A program made the position numbers and the translations under genes. The notes beneath the pieces are model-generated. The model was not told the origin of the DNA. It was given only the letters and a program-made list of their open reading frames with translations, and did no database searches. 64,000 nt of DNA. It comes from Paracoccaceae bacterium (GTDB lineage Bacteria > Pseudomonadota > Alphaproteobacteria > Rhodobacterales > Rhodobacteraceae). The DNA lies in contig JAJEHS010000005.1 in assembly GCA_022823605.1 (NCBI GenBank), positions 1 to 64,000 of the forward strand. The letters run 5' to 3'. Positions within the stretch are counted from its first letter, which is position 1, and each line of letters starts with the position of its first letter. Positions 1 to 8,875 of this stretch are shown in pieces.

Positions 1-2
1 CC

Positions 3-266
3 GTGGAACGTTGGTTCATAACGATTGGTGAAGCAATGAGACGGCTTCGTGAACACCATCCTGAACTGGCAACAAGAATACCAGACATTTCAGACATTAT
101 TGATTTCAGAAATGTACTTGTTCATAATTATGATGATCTGGAAGAAACGATTATCTGGTCCACAATCACAGACGATCTTCCCTTGTTATACAGAACTGTT
201 TGCGATCTCATGAATGAACTGGATGCACAACGGCAGATACTTCCTTCAACCGGACCAAAAATTTAG
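3..266 (+). CDS. HepT-like HEPN toxin, 5' end cut by window
   Basis: This is the C-terminal part of a HepT/DUF86 family protein, the HEPN ribonuclease-type toxin of HepT-MntA pairs. The hallmark R-X4-H-X-Y motif is visible as RNVLVHNY, with R36, H41 and Y43 in the numbering from the GTG at position 3. The family is usually 110-120 residues and only 87 are seen, so the gene very probably begins left of the window, where an MntA-type nucleotidyltransferase partner would be expected; the GTG at 3 is an arbitrary start. Family assignment is fairly sure; toxin activity is inferred. Confidence 0.75.
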   Translation: MERWFITIGEAMRRLREHHPELATRIPDISDIIDFRNVLVHNYDDLEETIIWSTITDDLPLLYRTVCDLMNELDAQRQILPSTGPKI

Positions 267-842
267 GGGCTTATATACATATATGGACAAATCCGATTTG
301 CCACCACGGCCCTGAAACAAAACCTCCCGTCATGTTGATTATCCCTCTAGGGACACCCGGGCACCAACCACACTAGGAAGTTCCACCCTGCCCCCATGAC
401 CATTGCAACCCATCGCCAGATCATCTATCCCTGTGGTCATGCGGCCTGAATGCGGCCCGCACCATATTGGCCTCAGGGATAGGCGCAACAGCACATGGAG
501 GAAATTTGGACGGGAGGTGGCCTTGCCGGTGAAGTGTGAAATGGATACGAGGGTTGACCTGTCAACTCAAGTATATAATTCCCAAAAGTATGATAGCTCC
601 TGGAGTTTGTCGTTGTTGATAATTTTCAGGCACACAAATTCTCACAATTTCAGACCAATTCAGATTTTGGACAAATCCTTCGGATGATTGATGACAGCAC
701 AAAAAGCATAAGTTCATCAAATCCCACATCCGAAAAGTTATCAACAAAGAAATTTGCCACCGACAAAAAAAGTGTTGGGAGTTTCACCATACTGTCGAAT
801 TGTTGGTCCTAAGCAAACATGAAATTTTCTTAGGAGACTAAT
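267..842. other. Intergenic region before the pilin/T4BSS cluster
   Basis: About 575 bases without a convincing gene. The part near 330-540 is visibly richer in G+C than its surroundings and contains only short open frames with no recognisable protein, so it may be an eroded gene or element. The part near 560-842 is A+T-rich and probably holds the promoter of the pilin gene. A Shine-Dalgarno AGGAG lies at 832-836. Two inverted copies of TTATCAACA occur at 614-622 (minus) and 738-746 (plus). Confidence 0.5.
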
Positions 843-1433
843 GTGATGATGGTAAAAGGATTTGGATTTTCATCCCACGAAAGAAAGCAGGGTGAAAAAG
901 GTGCCACCTTGATTGAGGCAGCTCTTTTCACGGTTTTGGCATTGGGTACCATAATCGGGGGAATAGTGTTCTTTCAGCAGGCATCGATTTCAGCCAAGAC
1001 CAATGAAATGGTGCGAACGATGGCTTCCTTGCAAACCCAGGTGAGAGCCCTTTTTCAAACTCAGGCAACCTTTGGAACGACCGGGATAAATTCCCTATTG
1101 ATTGCTTCCAATGCAGCACCCTCAAATATATTGGAGGATTCAGATAATGATGGAACCATGGATGCTTTGGTCCACGGGTTTGGAGGTAGCATCACGGTTA
1201 CCGGTGCCACAAGGCAATTCACCATCGCAATGGCAGATGTGCCCGTAGGAGTTTGTACCAGAATAATACCCTTTGATGAGTCAGGCAACGGAACAATTGG
1301 CAGTGGCATTGCCTCCGTGACAGATGGAACCGCAACTGATACTGACGGTATAACTTCCGGTTCAGCAGAAAGTTTCTGCACCACCAATGCCAGTTCCGGT
1401 GAGGTATCACTGACCTGGACCTTCGACAGGTAG
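843..1433 (+). CDS. Type IVb prepilin, PilS-like major pilin
   Basis: The N-terminus has a short basic leader ending EKG, then ATLIEAALF and a long hydrophobic helix: the class III prepilin pattern, with cleavage after Gly and the conserved Glu at mature position 5. A globular domain follows with two cysteines (in GVCTRI and ESFCTT) that could form the C-terminal disulfide loop of type IVb pilins such as PilS of IncI plasmids. At 196 residues it fits a type IVb major pilin. GTG at 843 and ATG at 846 are both possible starts, 6 and 9 nt from AGGAG. No prepilin peptidase, pilus ATPase or secretin is visible. It precedes the dot-like genes by 40 nt on the same strand, so it probably belongs to the same apparatus. 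Confidence 0.75.
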   Translation: MMMVKGFGFSSHERKQGEKGATLIEAALFTVLALGTIIGGIVFFQQASISAKTNEMVRTMASLQTQVRALFQTQATFGTTGINSLLIASNAAPSNILEDSDNDGTMDALVHGFGGSITVTGATRQFTIAMADVPVGVCTRIIPFDESGNGTIGSGIASVTDGTATDTDGITSGSAESFCTTNASSGEVSLTWTFDR

Positions 1434-1473
1434 ATAAATTTAATTCCCAAAAGAAAGTCAAGGAATATCTGCC

Positions 1474-2121
1474 ATGAAAACCGGTAGGAATTACGGTGAG
1501 GTGGAACATGTCCAGCGTAGATATGAGACCTGGATGAAAAGCCATGAAAGAATGTCCAGAACCCTTTTCGTCTTGGTTCTTGTAACTGCCATGCTTCTGG
1601 TATCGTTCCTCGTGGTCCTCTACCACAAGCCGGAACCGGTTTACTTTGCCACCAGGGTTGATGGTGGTGTCTTGCCACTGGTCCCCTTGTCAACACCGTT
1701 CCTGACTGATGGACAGGTTACCAATTTTGCGGTTGAGGCAGTAACCCATGCCATGACCATAGATTTTGCCAACTGGCGGAATGATATGGTCAGTGCATCC
1801 AGGTATTTTGAAAAGCCGGATGGATGGAACAACTTCCTTGATGCCATGGAGACTTCAGGAATGTTGAGTTACATTCGTGACCATCGCCTTGTCTCAACGG
1901 TGGTTGCCAGCGGAGCAGTGATTACAAGCTCCGGTTTGTCCCAAGGCAAAAACTACACGTGGGAAGTCCAGATACCGTTGGTTATAACATATGAGTCAGC
2001 CAGCGAAATCAGTCGGGATTCACTTCTGGCAGAACTGGTTATAAAACGCTTGCCAACCTGGGAAGCACCAGATGCAGTAGGTGTTTCAAGGATTGTCGTG
2101 AAGCCAGGCAAGGGAATTTAG
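1474..2121 (+). CDS. dotI: DotI/IcmL-like type IVB secretion inner-membrane protein
   Basis: A 215-residue protein with a cytoplasmic N-terminus, one transmembrane helix at about residues 30-52 and a periplasmic domain, as in DotI/IcmL of Legionella and TraM of IncI plasmid R64. The periplasmic part has the family features of an ATRVDGGVLPLVPL strand after the helix and a NWRNDMVSASRYF stretch. In these systems DotI forms a VirB8-like inner-membrane complex. The stop is separated by one base from the next gene (DotH-like), the same order as icmL-icmK in Legionella and traM-traN in R64. The Shine-Dalgarno AAGGA precedes the ATG. Confidence 0.8.
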   Translation: MKTGRNYGEVEHVQRRYETWMKSHERMSRTLFVLVLVTAMLLVSFLVVLYHKPEPVYFATRVDGGVLPLVPLSTPFLTDGQVTNFAVEAVTHAMTIDFANWRNDMVSASRYFEKPDGWNNFLDAMETSGMLSYIRDHRLVSTVVASGAVITSSGLSQGKNYTWEVQIPLVITYESASEISRDSLLAELVIKRLPTWEAPDAVGVSRIVVKPGKGI

Positions 2122-2122
2122 G

Positions 2123-3043
2123 ATGAAGATCATTAAGTTCCTGGTTGTCTGGGTTTTCCCCCTCCTAATAGGATTGCCAACAAACACCGTTCATGCCCAG
2201 GTATTGATACAGGATCAGGAAGATGGTTCCGTGGCTGTTAACAGGATTTCCGAGGAAAAACTATCGAACTTTTATGAGGCCCTGGAAAGTATCTTTCCCA
2301 TGACACCTGAAATGGTGGATAAATTCCTTGCAGCCTATTTTGAGAATGAAGTTGCCATTTCAAATCGGCCGGAACCTAATCCGCTGATAGATTTTCAATT
2401 GATTTCGCTCGATCAAGGTAGGGAGCCTCCGGTTGTTCGGGTAACACCCGGAATAGCCTCGGCCGTAGGTTTTTTTGATGCGACCGGTACTCCTTGGCCG
2501 GTCAATCAGTTTATCGTGGGTGATGGTACCAATTTTGAGATACTTCAACTGGGAGATCAATCCAATTCATTGACAATTTCCCCCTTGGCAAGGGTTGGTC
2601 AAACCAATCTGGTTATTTCCCTCAAGGGGGAAGCAACACCATTGGTATTGAAGGTCGAAATATCTTCCGAAACGGTTCACTATCAGGTTAACTTTCAAAT
2701 TACCAGACCGGGACCGGAGGCCAGAATATCAAATCCTGATCCTGCTGATCATTTTCCCTTACCCGGCAATCAGGAATTGCTGAAGGCATTAGCAGGTACC
2801 TTTCCCGAGGAGGAGGCCAGCAGGGTTGAACTTGATGGAATAAATGCCATGGGTTGGGTAAGGGGCGAAGAACTGTTCATACGTTCAAGGCATGTGCTCC
2901 TTTCACCCCCTTGGCTTGGATCTTTAACTGGTCCTGATGGGGTCGTTTCCTATCAATTGCCCTACACTTCCATCCTCCTTTTTTCCGTAGGAGACCGGGT
3001 AATTAAAGTGACTCTTGGTCCCCAAGGGAAAAACGAGCAATGA
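2123..3043 (+). CDS. dotH: DotH/IcmK-like outer-membrane core component
   Basis: A 306-residue protein with a clear signal peptide ending VHAQ, matching DotH/IcmK (R64 TraN), a component of the outer-membrane core ring of type IVB systems. The middle shows the family beta-strand pattern around VVRVTPGIASAVGFFDATG, WPVNQFIVGD and LVISLKGEATPLVLKVE. It begins one base after dotI and its end precedes or overlaps the dotG start, so it is part of a tightly packed operon. No lipobox is seen, as expected for DotH, whose outer-membrane insertion depends on the lipoproteins DotC/DotD; neither is in this window. Confidence 0.8.
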   Translation: MKIIKFLVVWVFPLLIGLPTNTVHAQVLIQDQEDGSVAVNRISEEKLSNFYEALESIFPMTPEMVDKFLAAYFENEVAISNRPEPNPLIDFQLISLDQGREPPVVRVTPGIASAVGFFDATGTPWPVNQFIVGDGTNFEILQLGDQSNSLTISPLARVGQTNLVISLKGEATPLVLKVEISSETVHYQVNFQITRPGPEARISNPDPADHFPLPGNQELLKALAGTFPEEEASRVELDGINAMGWVRGEELFIRSRHVLLSPPWLGSLTGPDGVVSYQLPYTSILLFSVGDRVIKVTLGPQGKNEQ

Positions 3044-3074
3044 ATTGCCTTGCTGCCATGAGGATACTGAAACT

Positions 3075-4559
3075 ATGATATCCCGATTTATCAGTTCCCG
3101 TATCGTGGCTGTTGTGGAGGGTCTTGTCCATCCATTTTCACGTATCAGGATCAAAACTAATCAAAAGGTAAATGGCGGCAAAATAATCCATTCCCGCAAG
3201 CCCCGATTTCAAAAGTCGCTGGGAGTAGCCATTATTCTGTTGGGTTTGGTGGTTGGTTTATATCTGAGCATTCGGGCAACCAAAGAGGACATATCCCTTT
3301 TGACCAGAATCCCCAACATGATTACAACACCTGGCGGCGATACCCAGAGAAACTCCAACCAGTATCAGAAAACGGTAAAACTTGCCAATCAGAAGAATCT
3401 GGCTTCAATCAAGAATACTAGTGAATCCTACATTCTCATACCCGAAGTGGTAACCGAGACCATTGAAACCGAAACGATTTCAGATCCTCACCCATGGTCC
3501 CATGCGGATCAGGAAATTCCATCGGTACAAGAACAGGAATCCAAAACGGAAATGGTCGGGGATTACCATGCTCAGGATAATATAGAGATAGCTGACAAAG
3601 GTAACACCTCGGAGGATTTGCTTACCGAATTAAATTATTCCCTGAATTCGGAAACCTCCCTCCCACAATCCAATATTGAGGAGGGGTTACCTGCTCAAGC
3701 CAGTGTTTCAGCTACAAGTCAATGGTCCAATTCGGGCTTCACGCAAAACAGTATTCATGAAGGTATTTCGTATCAGAAGTCAGACGAGGAAAAAGAAGCA
3801 ACACCACAACAATCAAAATATGGGTTGGCTGTACTCAATCAGATGAATGCCATTGCCAATACCTTGGTTGTGCAAACTCCGAAAACGGGATTCTTTACCG
3901 ATCAGATTGTTCAATCGGCCCGCCCATCACCATCAGTCATTTATGGCGACAATTCTGAAAAGGCATTTCCAGATCAGGATGGTGAAAGTGTTAAAGATGG
4001 CGCGATACAAAGGATCCCTGCCGGAAGCATCCTTTATGGTGAAGTCATGGCAGAGGTAACTTCGGATTTGCCCGGACCGGTTTTGGTAGAAATAACCAAT
4101 GGTAGATACGGAGGGTGGAGGTTGATTGGACAATTTAACACACCTCCCGGAAGTAGGGGTGTTTTGGTATCCTTTGACAGGTTGGTAAACCTGGAAGGTC
4201 AGGAATTTCCTGTCAAGGCCCTGGCCATAGATGGATTTGAGGGTCAATCACTGATAGCCAGCAAGTTTGAGCCAAGGCTCTTGCAAAGATATGGGCCGGT
4301 ATTTGCAACATCGTTTATTTCCGGTCTGGCAGAAAGTCTTGCGCAACCCCGTTCCACCATTGGTGTCATCGGGAATTCACATGTTGTGATTGAAGAACCT
4401 TCAACACTGGAACAGGCCGGATATGCCGGGCTGACGAAAAGTATCAATGCCATTTCGACTGATATTGCCAGCCAACGTCCAAGGGGTCCACTTGTCACCA
4501 TTCAAAGTGGCCATCCTGTCGGAATCCTGTTTACCAGTTCAACTAACAACCTGATTTAA
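3075..4559 (+). CDS. dotG: DotG/IcmE-like VirB10-type channel protein
   Basis: A 494-residue protein (from the ATG at 3075) with one transmembrane helix early (LGVAIILLGLVVGLYLSIRA), a long low-complexity periplasmic stretch and a conserved C-terminal TrbI/VirB10-like domain: IPAGSILYGEVMAEVTSD, PVLVEITNGRYGGWRLIG and the region to about residue 490. This is the DotG/IcmE (R64 TraO) architecture, a protein spanning both membranes. Legionella DotG is about twice as long because of pentapeptide repeats, which are absent here, as in TraO. A longer version could start at TTG 3015, overlapping dotH; the ATG has no close Shine-Dalgarno, so the start is uncertain. Confidence 0.8.
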   Translation: MISRFISSRIVAVVEGLVHPFSRIRIKTNQKVNGGKIIHSRKPRFQKSLGVAIILLGLVVGLYLSIRATKEDISLLTRIPNMITTPGGDTQRNSNQYQKTVKLANQKNLASIKNTSESYILIPEVVTETIETETISDPHPWSHADQEIPSVQEQESKTEMVGDYHAQDNIEIADKGNTSEDLLTELNYSLNSETSLPQSNIEEGLPAQASVSATSQWSNSGFTQNSIHEGISYQKSDEEKEATPQQSKYGLAVLNQMNAIANTLVVQTPKTGFFTDQIVQSARPSPSVIYGDNSEKAFPDQDGESVKDGAIQRIPAGSILYGEVMAEVTSDLPGPVLVEITNGRYGGWRLIGQFNTPPGSRGVLVSFDRLVNLEGQEFPVKALAIDGFEGQSLIASKFEPRLLQRYGPVFATSFISGLAESLAQPRSTIGVIGNSHVVIEEPSTLEQAGYAGLTKSINAISTDIASQRPRGPLVTIQSGHPVGILFTSSTNNLI

Positions 4560-4587
4560 CTTAACCCGTACTAAGGACCAAACAGTA

Positions 4588-6429
4588 ATGAAAAAAGCAA
4601 ATGTCCAAGATGTGAATGAAGCAACTACGAAAAAAACCGGAGCAGGCAAGCAGTCCAATAGGACAATCAAGGGAACACTAAGGTTAGGATCCAATATTTC
4701 GGAAAGCATTGCAGAAAATCCTGAAACTTCCGGTACCAAAAAGACCAAGGCTGGTTCAGGCAAACCAAGGGGAGCAATCAGGAAAACCGCCAAGCAAAAA
4801 AACGGAACCACCAAAACAACAAGAAAGGAATCAATTTTAAGAAGGCCACAGGATAATCCGGTTATGGATGAGTGGAATTCGAAGGAAATGGATGATCAAG
4901 TGGATAAGGTTTATGCAAACCCTGTCGAGCAATTTGCATCGCAAGAACAAAAGCAGAAAAGGAACAAGATCAAGGATAAATTGATGCAGGAAGTCCTTCC
5001 CGAATACAGAAACGATCAACAAACATCTTCATCCTTGCAAGAAGAAGATTGCAAGGATGGTAGGGAAAGGACAATCCTGTCTAGCAGTTCATGGTCAGGA
5101 TTGAGATGGCGCAAACCTACGGGTCTTTCCCTTGTTGGCAAAACCTTGGTGATCAAGATAATGTTTGCGCTGATAATCCTAATCGTTTTTTTGTTAGTCA
5201 ATCTTTTTGTGTTCACTGAAAATGCCTCACAAAAAGCCTTGCAATATCTTTCCATTGTGACCAAGGAAGATCAAAGTTTAAACCACATTTATACCCCTGA
5301 CATAAGCGAAACCATAGTGGCTGATTCAGCTGATCTGAATTCCCGAAAACAAACAAAGGTTATAACAGATATTATAACAGAAACCAGAGTATCAGGGATT
5401 GGAAATGAAAAGCCTTTCCAAGAAACTGTAGAAAACAAGCCTGATCTGGAAATCTCACAGAAGGAACTCGCATTCTGGCAGAATCTGGCCAAAACAAGTT
5501 TTGAGGAAATAACCGAAATCCGTACAAATCTGGCCAAATATCAAAATTCCATTCCAACAAACCATGATATTTCAAAGGATATTTCAGGTATTCCGGAGTT
5601 GGACACAGTTGACCGGGAGTGGTCGCGATCTGATGGTGGTTTACAACAAGATGAAGACCATCTGGAAACTTCCTTGAAGGAGGAGATTGCCGGGTCTAGG
5701 GGGTTGGTTGATGACGCAGGTAAAAATCAATACTTGAACGTCAAAATCGGTATGGAAGAGGAAATATCCTTGCCTAATCCTTGGGAGTTTGGTGAGTCCA
5801 TTGGAGATATTGACACCAACCGGACCATGTCAGAAAATCTGTCTATCTTTCCAGAGGGTGGTGAATTAGAGGCAAGGTTACAATCAATCATCGTACAAAT
5901 TGAAAGATTGAACACAACAACCAGCGAAATTTTGAGTGTTTTGAGGGAAGCAAGACCGGTGTTGGGCATCCATGGCATGAATCCCGAACAGGATTTATCC
6001 ACAAGGTCAATCCCACATGTACCGATTCCGTACATTGAGTTAAACATGGCTGAGAAATTCAGAATTACCAGCTTCCCGGGTAAGAGCTCAGCAAAAAATG
6101 GAGATAGTTCAGTGATGGTTGGTTCAAACCGAAAGAGTATGGCGAAAAATGTGGACGTGAATGTTTTGTTCATGAGGAATTTAAGGAAAGGTTTCGAGGG
6201 TGAAGAGACCTTGGAACAAAGTGAAGTACAAACCTTTCCCTTGCTGAAATTTACCTCCGATGAAAATCTGGTTATTCGTTCCTTATCCGAAAGGGACACG
6301 GGCTATGAACTCATGAAGGGTGTAACACACGGTGAAGAAATCCCCGGTTTTGGGTTGGTTCTTAACATAAGGGAGGATGAAAAAGGTCGCATGATCGTTA
6401 TGGAAAATGGCATTCTGTACCTTAATTGA
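4588..6429 (+). CDS. Bitopic membrane protein in the DotF/IcmG position
   Basis: A 613-residue protein not recognised from sequence alone. Residues 1-185 are Lys/Arg/Thr-rich, probably disordered and cytoplasmic. One strong transmembrane helix follows at about 187-212 (IKIMFALIILIVFLLVNLFV). About 400 periplasmic residues follow, rich in Glu, Ser and Asn and with helical segments that could coil. It lies exactly where DotF/IcmG (R64 TraP) lies in the conserved order I-H-G-F-E, and DotF is also a single-pass protein with a coiled-coil region, although only about 270 residues long. A greatly enlarged DotF analogue is the best inference. The start has a good AAGGA; the stop overlaps the next start by 4 bases. 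Confidence 0.6.
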   Translation: MKKANVQDVNEATTKKTGAGKQSNRTIKGTLRLGSNISESIAENPETSGTKKTKAGSGKPRGAIRKTAKQKNGTTKTTRKESILRRPQDNPVMDEWNSKEMDDQVDKVYANPVEQFASQEQKQKRNKIKDKLMQEVLPEYRNDQQTSSSLQEEDCKDGRERTILSSSSWSGLRWRKPTGLSLVGKTLVIKIMFALIILIVFLLVNLFVFTENASQKALQYLSIVTKEDQSLNHIYTPDISETIVADSADLNSRKQTKVITDIITETRVSGIGNEKPFQETVENKPDLEISQKELAFWQNLAKTSFEEITEIRTNLAKYQNSIPTNHDISKDISGIPELDTVDREWSRSDGGLQQDEDHLETSLKEEIAGSRGLVDDAGKNQYLNVKIGMEEEISLPNPWEFGESIGDIDTNRTMSENLSIFPEGGELEARLQSIIVQIERLNTTTSEILSVLREARPVLGIHGMNPEQDLSTRSIPHVPIPYIELNMAEKFRITSFPGKSSAKNGDSSVMVGSNRKSMAKNVDVNVLFMRNLRKGFEGEETLEQSEVQTFPLLKFTSDENLVIRSLSERDTGYELMKGVTHGEEIPGFGLVLNIREDEKGRMIVMENGILYLN

Positions 6430-6959
6430 CCAGATTTGAATCAGTGTCTGAACTGGTCGGAATTATTCAGTCATTCGAAAGCTTGCTCAGGGGAATATTC
6501 TATGTGGTTGGACTCATTCTTGTCATCCAGAGCTTTCGCAACGCTGCCAAGAGATCAGAAATGGGGCCACAATTCAGTTCCTGGCTCAGCCCCCTTGCAG
6601 GTTTCGCAATTGGCCTGTTTTTGCTTGCCCTTCCAAGTGCAATATCTCTTTTGAGCAAAACCCTGTTTGGAATCAGTGAGCAAATAAAACCGCGTTCGAT
6701 ATTTCAATATGACACTGACCTTATCTATCCACTAAACATTGGGAATGTCGGTAATTTGATCGAACTTGTTGTCATGGTCATTCAGTTTTTGGGATTTATT
6801 GCCATTGTTCGTAGCCTGTTGCTTTTCAATCAGATTGGTACCCAGGGCTCAAGGGTGGTTGGACCAGGGATAACCTTTATGATTGCAGGTACACTATCAG
6901 TAAATTTTCCACTGTTTTGGGGTTTGCTCGTGGATTTGTTTCTGGGTTTGTCGGGTTAG
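6426..6959 (+). CDS. dotE: DotE/IcmC-like four-helix membrane protein
   Basis: A 177-residue polytopic protein with four hydrophobic helices: near LLRGIFYVVGLILVIQSF, LAGFAIGLFLLALPSAISLL, LVVMVIQFLGFIAIVRSLLL and ITFMIAGTLSVNFPLFWGLL. The length and the motif GPGITFMIAGTLSVNF fit DotE/IcmC (R64 TraQ) of type IVB systems. It starts at a TTG inside the stop of the upstream gene, indicating translational coupling. In R64 and Legionella the next genes (TraR/DotP, ATPases DotB and DotO) would follow, but the cluster ends here. Confidence 0.75.
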   Translation: MTRFESVSELVGIIQSFESLLRGIFYVVGLILVIQSFRNAAKRSEMGPQFSSWLSPLAGFAIGLFLLALPSAISLLSKTLFGISEQIKPRSIFQYDTDLIYPLNIGNVGNLIELVVMVIQFLGFIAIVRSLLLFNQIGTQGSRVVGPGITFMIAGTLSVNFPLFWGLLVDLFLGLSG

Positions 6960-6988
6960 GTTTGGCAGAAATTTTGCAACCACTTTTT
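6959..6988 (+). terminator. Possible terminator after dotE
   Basis: A weak imperfect hairpin with arms GGTT..GCA and TGC..AACC is followed by a run of five T at 6984-6988, directly after the last gene of the type IVB cluster. The stem is short, so this is only a candidate. Confidence 0.3.
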
Positions 6989-7108
6989 GGCTCTGAAGTT
7001 GTCCGGGTAACAAGTATGTCAAATGTTTCAATGGTTGACTAATCTCGGTTATTTTTAAAATATACATTCCTTTCCAAAATCAGAGATTCCGTTTTCAAAT
7101 TAAAGAAA

Positions 7109-7771
7109 ATGACCATTATTTATCAGGTCCTCAGGGCCAAGGAACAAGAGTTGGAGACGAACTTGTCCACGGATTTTCAACTCCGCATTCATAGGTCAAT
7201 CAGCTGGGTTGCCCGGGCACAAAGCCTTGATGGTGATGAAGATATGAAGTTCATTTGCTATTGGATCGCATTTAATGCCTCCTATGCCAAGCAGGTTGGT
7301 TTTGAAGCCCATCTCCATTCGGACAGGGATCTTCACATGGAATTTTTCAACAAGTTGAATGCCCTTGACAAGGATCGAAGGATCTATGGAACCATCTGGG
7401 ATGAATTCTCCGACAAGGTCAGAAATCTGATGGTCAACAAGTATATTTTCAAACCTTTCTGGGACTTCAATGCGGGATTGATTACTGAGCAGGAGATGAA
7501 CGAAAAATTCACTACTTCCAATAATACTTTCCTGCGGGCATTCCAAAGGGTTGAAACAGGACGTGTTCTATCCCTTATATTTTCGCGACTTTATCTGCTC
7601 AGGAATCAGTTAATTCATGGTGGTGCAACTCATAAAAGCAGCAAGAATCGTGAACAGGTGGTAACCGGTTCAGGCTTGTTGGGTGCATTGGTCCCGATCT
7701 TTGTTGATATTATGTTGGATCATCCAGAAGAGGAATGGGGAGATCCTTATTTTCCAGTAATTGAAGAGTAA
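7109..7771 (+). CDS. Stand-alone HEPN domain protein
   Basis: A 220-residue soluble, mostly helical protein. Near residue 165 it has an R-X4-H motif, RNQLIHGGA, with the preceding helix SLIFSRLYLLRNQ: the signature of HEPN domains (often HEPN ribonucleases). The early motif DEDMKFICYWIAFNASY is typical of a widespread family annotated only as HEPN-domain hypothetical proteins. No nucleotidyltransferase antitoxin lies next to it; its neighbours are the type IVB cluster and asd. Family is moderately sure; function (stress or defence RNase) is inferred. Confidence 0.65.
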   Translation: MTIIYQVLRAKEQELETNLSTDFQLRIHRSISWVARAQSLDGDEDMKFICYWIAFNASYAKQVGFEAHLHSDRDLHMEFFNKLNALDKDRRIYGTIWDEFSDKVRNLMVNKYIFKPFWDFNAGLITEQEMNEKFTTSNNTFLRAFQRVETGRVLSLIFSRLYLLRNQLIHGGATHKSSKNREQVVTGSGLLGALVPIFVDIMLDHPEEEWGDPYFPVIEE

Positions 7772-7821
7772 AATGAGTTACTGAATTGATATTGATTTAG
7801 AAATTTAATTGAAAGAGACAA

Positions 7822-8844
7822 ATGGGATATAGAGTAGCTGTCGTAGGTGCAACGGGTAATGTTGGGAGGGAAATGCTCAACATTCTTTCGGAACGTGAAT
7901 TCCCCGTGGACGAAATCAAGGCTTTGGCTTCTAGCAGGTCGGCAGGAGAGCCGATTGAATTTGGGTCAGATGAGTTGATTGTTGGAGATCTGGACCAGTT
8001 TGACTTTACAGGTTGGGATATAGCACTCTTTGCAATCGGATCCTCGGCGACCAAGAAATACGCTCCATTGGCTGCCCAAGCAGGTTGTGTGGTGATAGAT
8101 AATTCATCCCTTTATCGTTACGAACCGGATGTCCCACTAATCGTACCGGAAGTCAATCCGGATGCCATTACCCAGTATTCAAACAGGAATATCATTGCCA
8201 ATCCGAATTGTTCAACTGCCCAAATGGTTGTGGCCCTGAAACCACTGCATGATTTGGCAATCATAAATCGGGTTGTGGTTTCCACCTACCAGTCGGTCTC
8301 CGGTTCCGGTAAGGCGGCTATGGATGAACTGTTCAATCAAACCAAGGCCCTGTATTCGCAGGAAGAAACCGTTGAACCCAAGGTTTACCCCTGCCGTATT
8401 GCCTTCAATGTCATTCCGCATATCGACAGTTTCATGGAAGACGGTTATACGCGTGAAGAATGGAAAATGGTTATTGAAACAAAAAAAATAGTAGACCCGC
8501 AAATTGATGTAACCGCTACCTGTGTGCGAGTTCCGGTTTTTGTCGGACATTCGGAAGCAATAAATGTTGAATTTGAAAATTCCATTGATGTTGATGAAGC
8601 AAGGGAAGTCCTGAAGGAATCACCCGGCATAATGGTTTTGGACAAGCATGAAGATGGTGGATATATGACCCCCATGGATTGCATCGGAGAATATGCGACA
8701 TTCATCAGCCGATTAAGGCAGGATTTGACCATACCGAACGGATTGAATTTCTGGTGTGTTTCAGACAATCTCCGCAAGGGTGCCGCCCTGAATGCTGTAC
8801 AAATTGCTGAATTGCTGGGCCGAAGGATTTTGAAAAAAGGTTAA
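7822..8844 (+). CDS. asd: Aspartate-semialdehyde dehydrogenase
   Basis: Reduces aspartyl phosphate to aspartate semialdehyde with NADPH, at the branch to lysine/diaminopimelate, methionine and threonine. The protein has 340 residues, the usual length. The N-terminal NADP fold is VAVVGATGNVGREM; the catalytic cysteine is C130 in NPNCSTAQ; the substrate-binding part includes TYQSVSGSGKAAMDEL and CVRVPVFVGHSEA. It starts at an ATG with GAAAGAG upstream and is probably cytoplasmic and constitutively needed. Confidence 0.96.
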   Translation: MGYRVAVVGATGNVGREMLNILSEREFPVDEIKALASSRSAGEPIEFGSDELIVGDLDQFDFTGWDIALFAIGSSATKKYAPLAAQAGCVVIDNSSLYRYEPDVPLIVPEVNPDAITQYSNRNIIANPNCSTAQMVVALKPLHDLAIINRVVVSTYQSVSGSGKAAMDELFNQTKALYSQEETVEPKVYPCRIAFNVIPHIDSFMEDGYTREEWKMVIETKKIVDPQIDVTATCVRVPVFVGHSEAINVEFENSIDVDEAREVLKESPGIMVLDKHEDGGYMTPMDCIGEYATFISRLRQDLTIPNGLNFWCVSDNLRKGAALNAVQIAELLGRRILKKG

Positions 8845-8875
8845 ATCAATAGTTCATTCCGGGTAAAATTGAAAA

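Noticed and set aside
614-746. Two inverted TTATCAACA sequences as DnaA boxes of an origin
   Set aside because: The sixth base departs from the TTATNCACA consensus, there are only two, and there is no DnaA-type or Rep gene nearby.
403-747. Overlapping open frames on both strands in the first intergenic region
   Set aside because: Their translations have no protein character and no ribosome-binding site.
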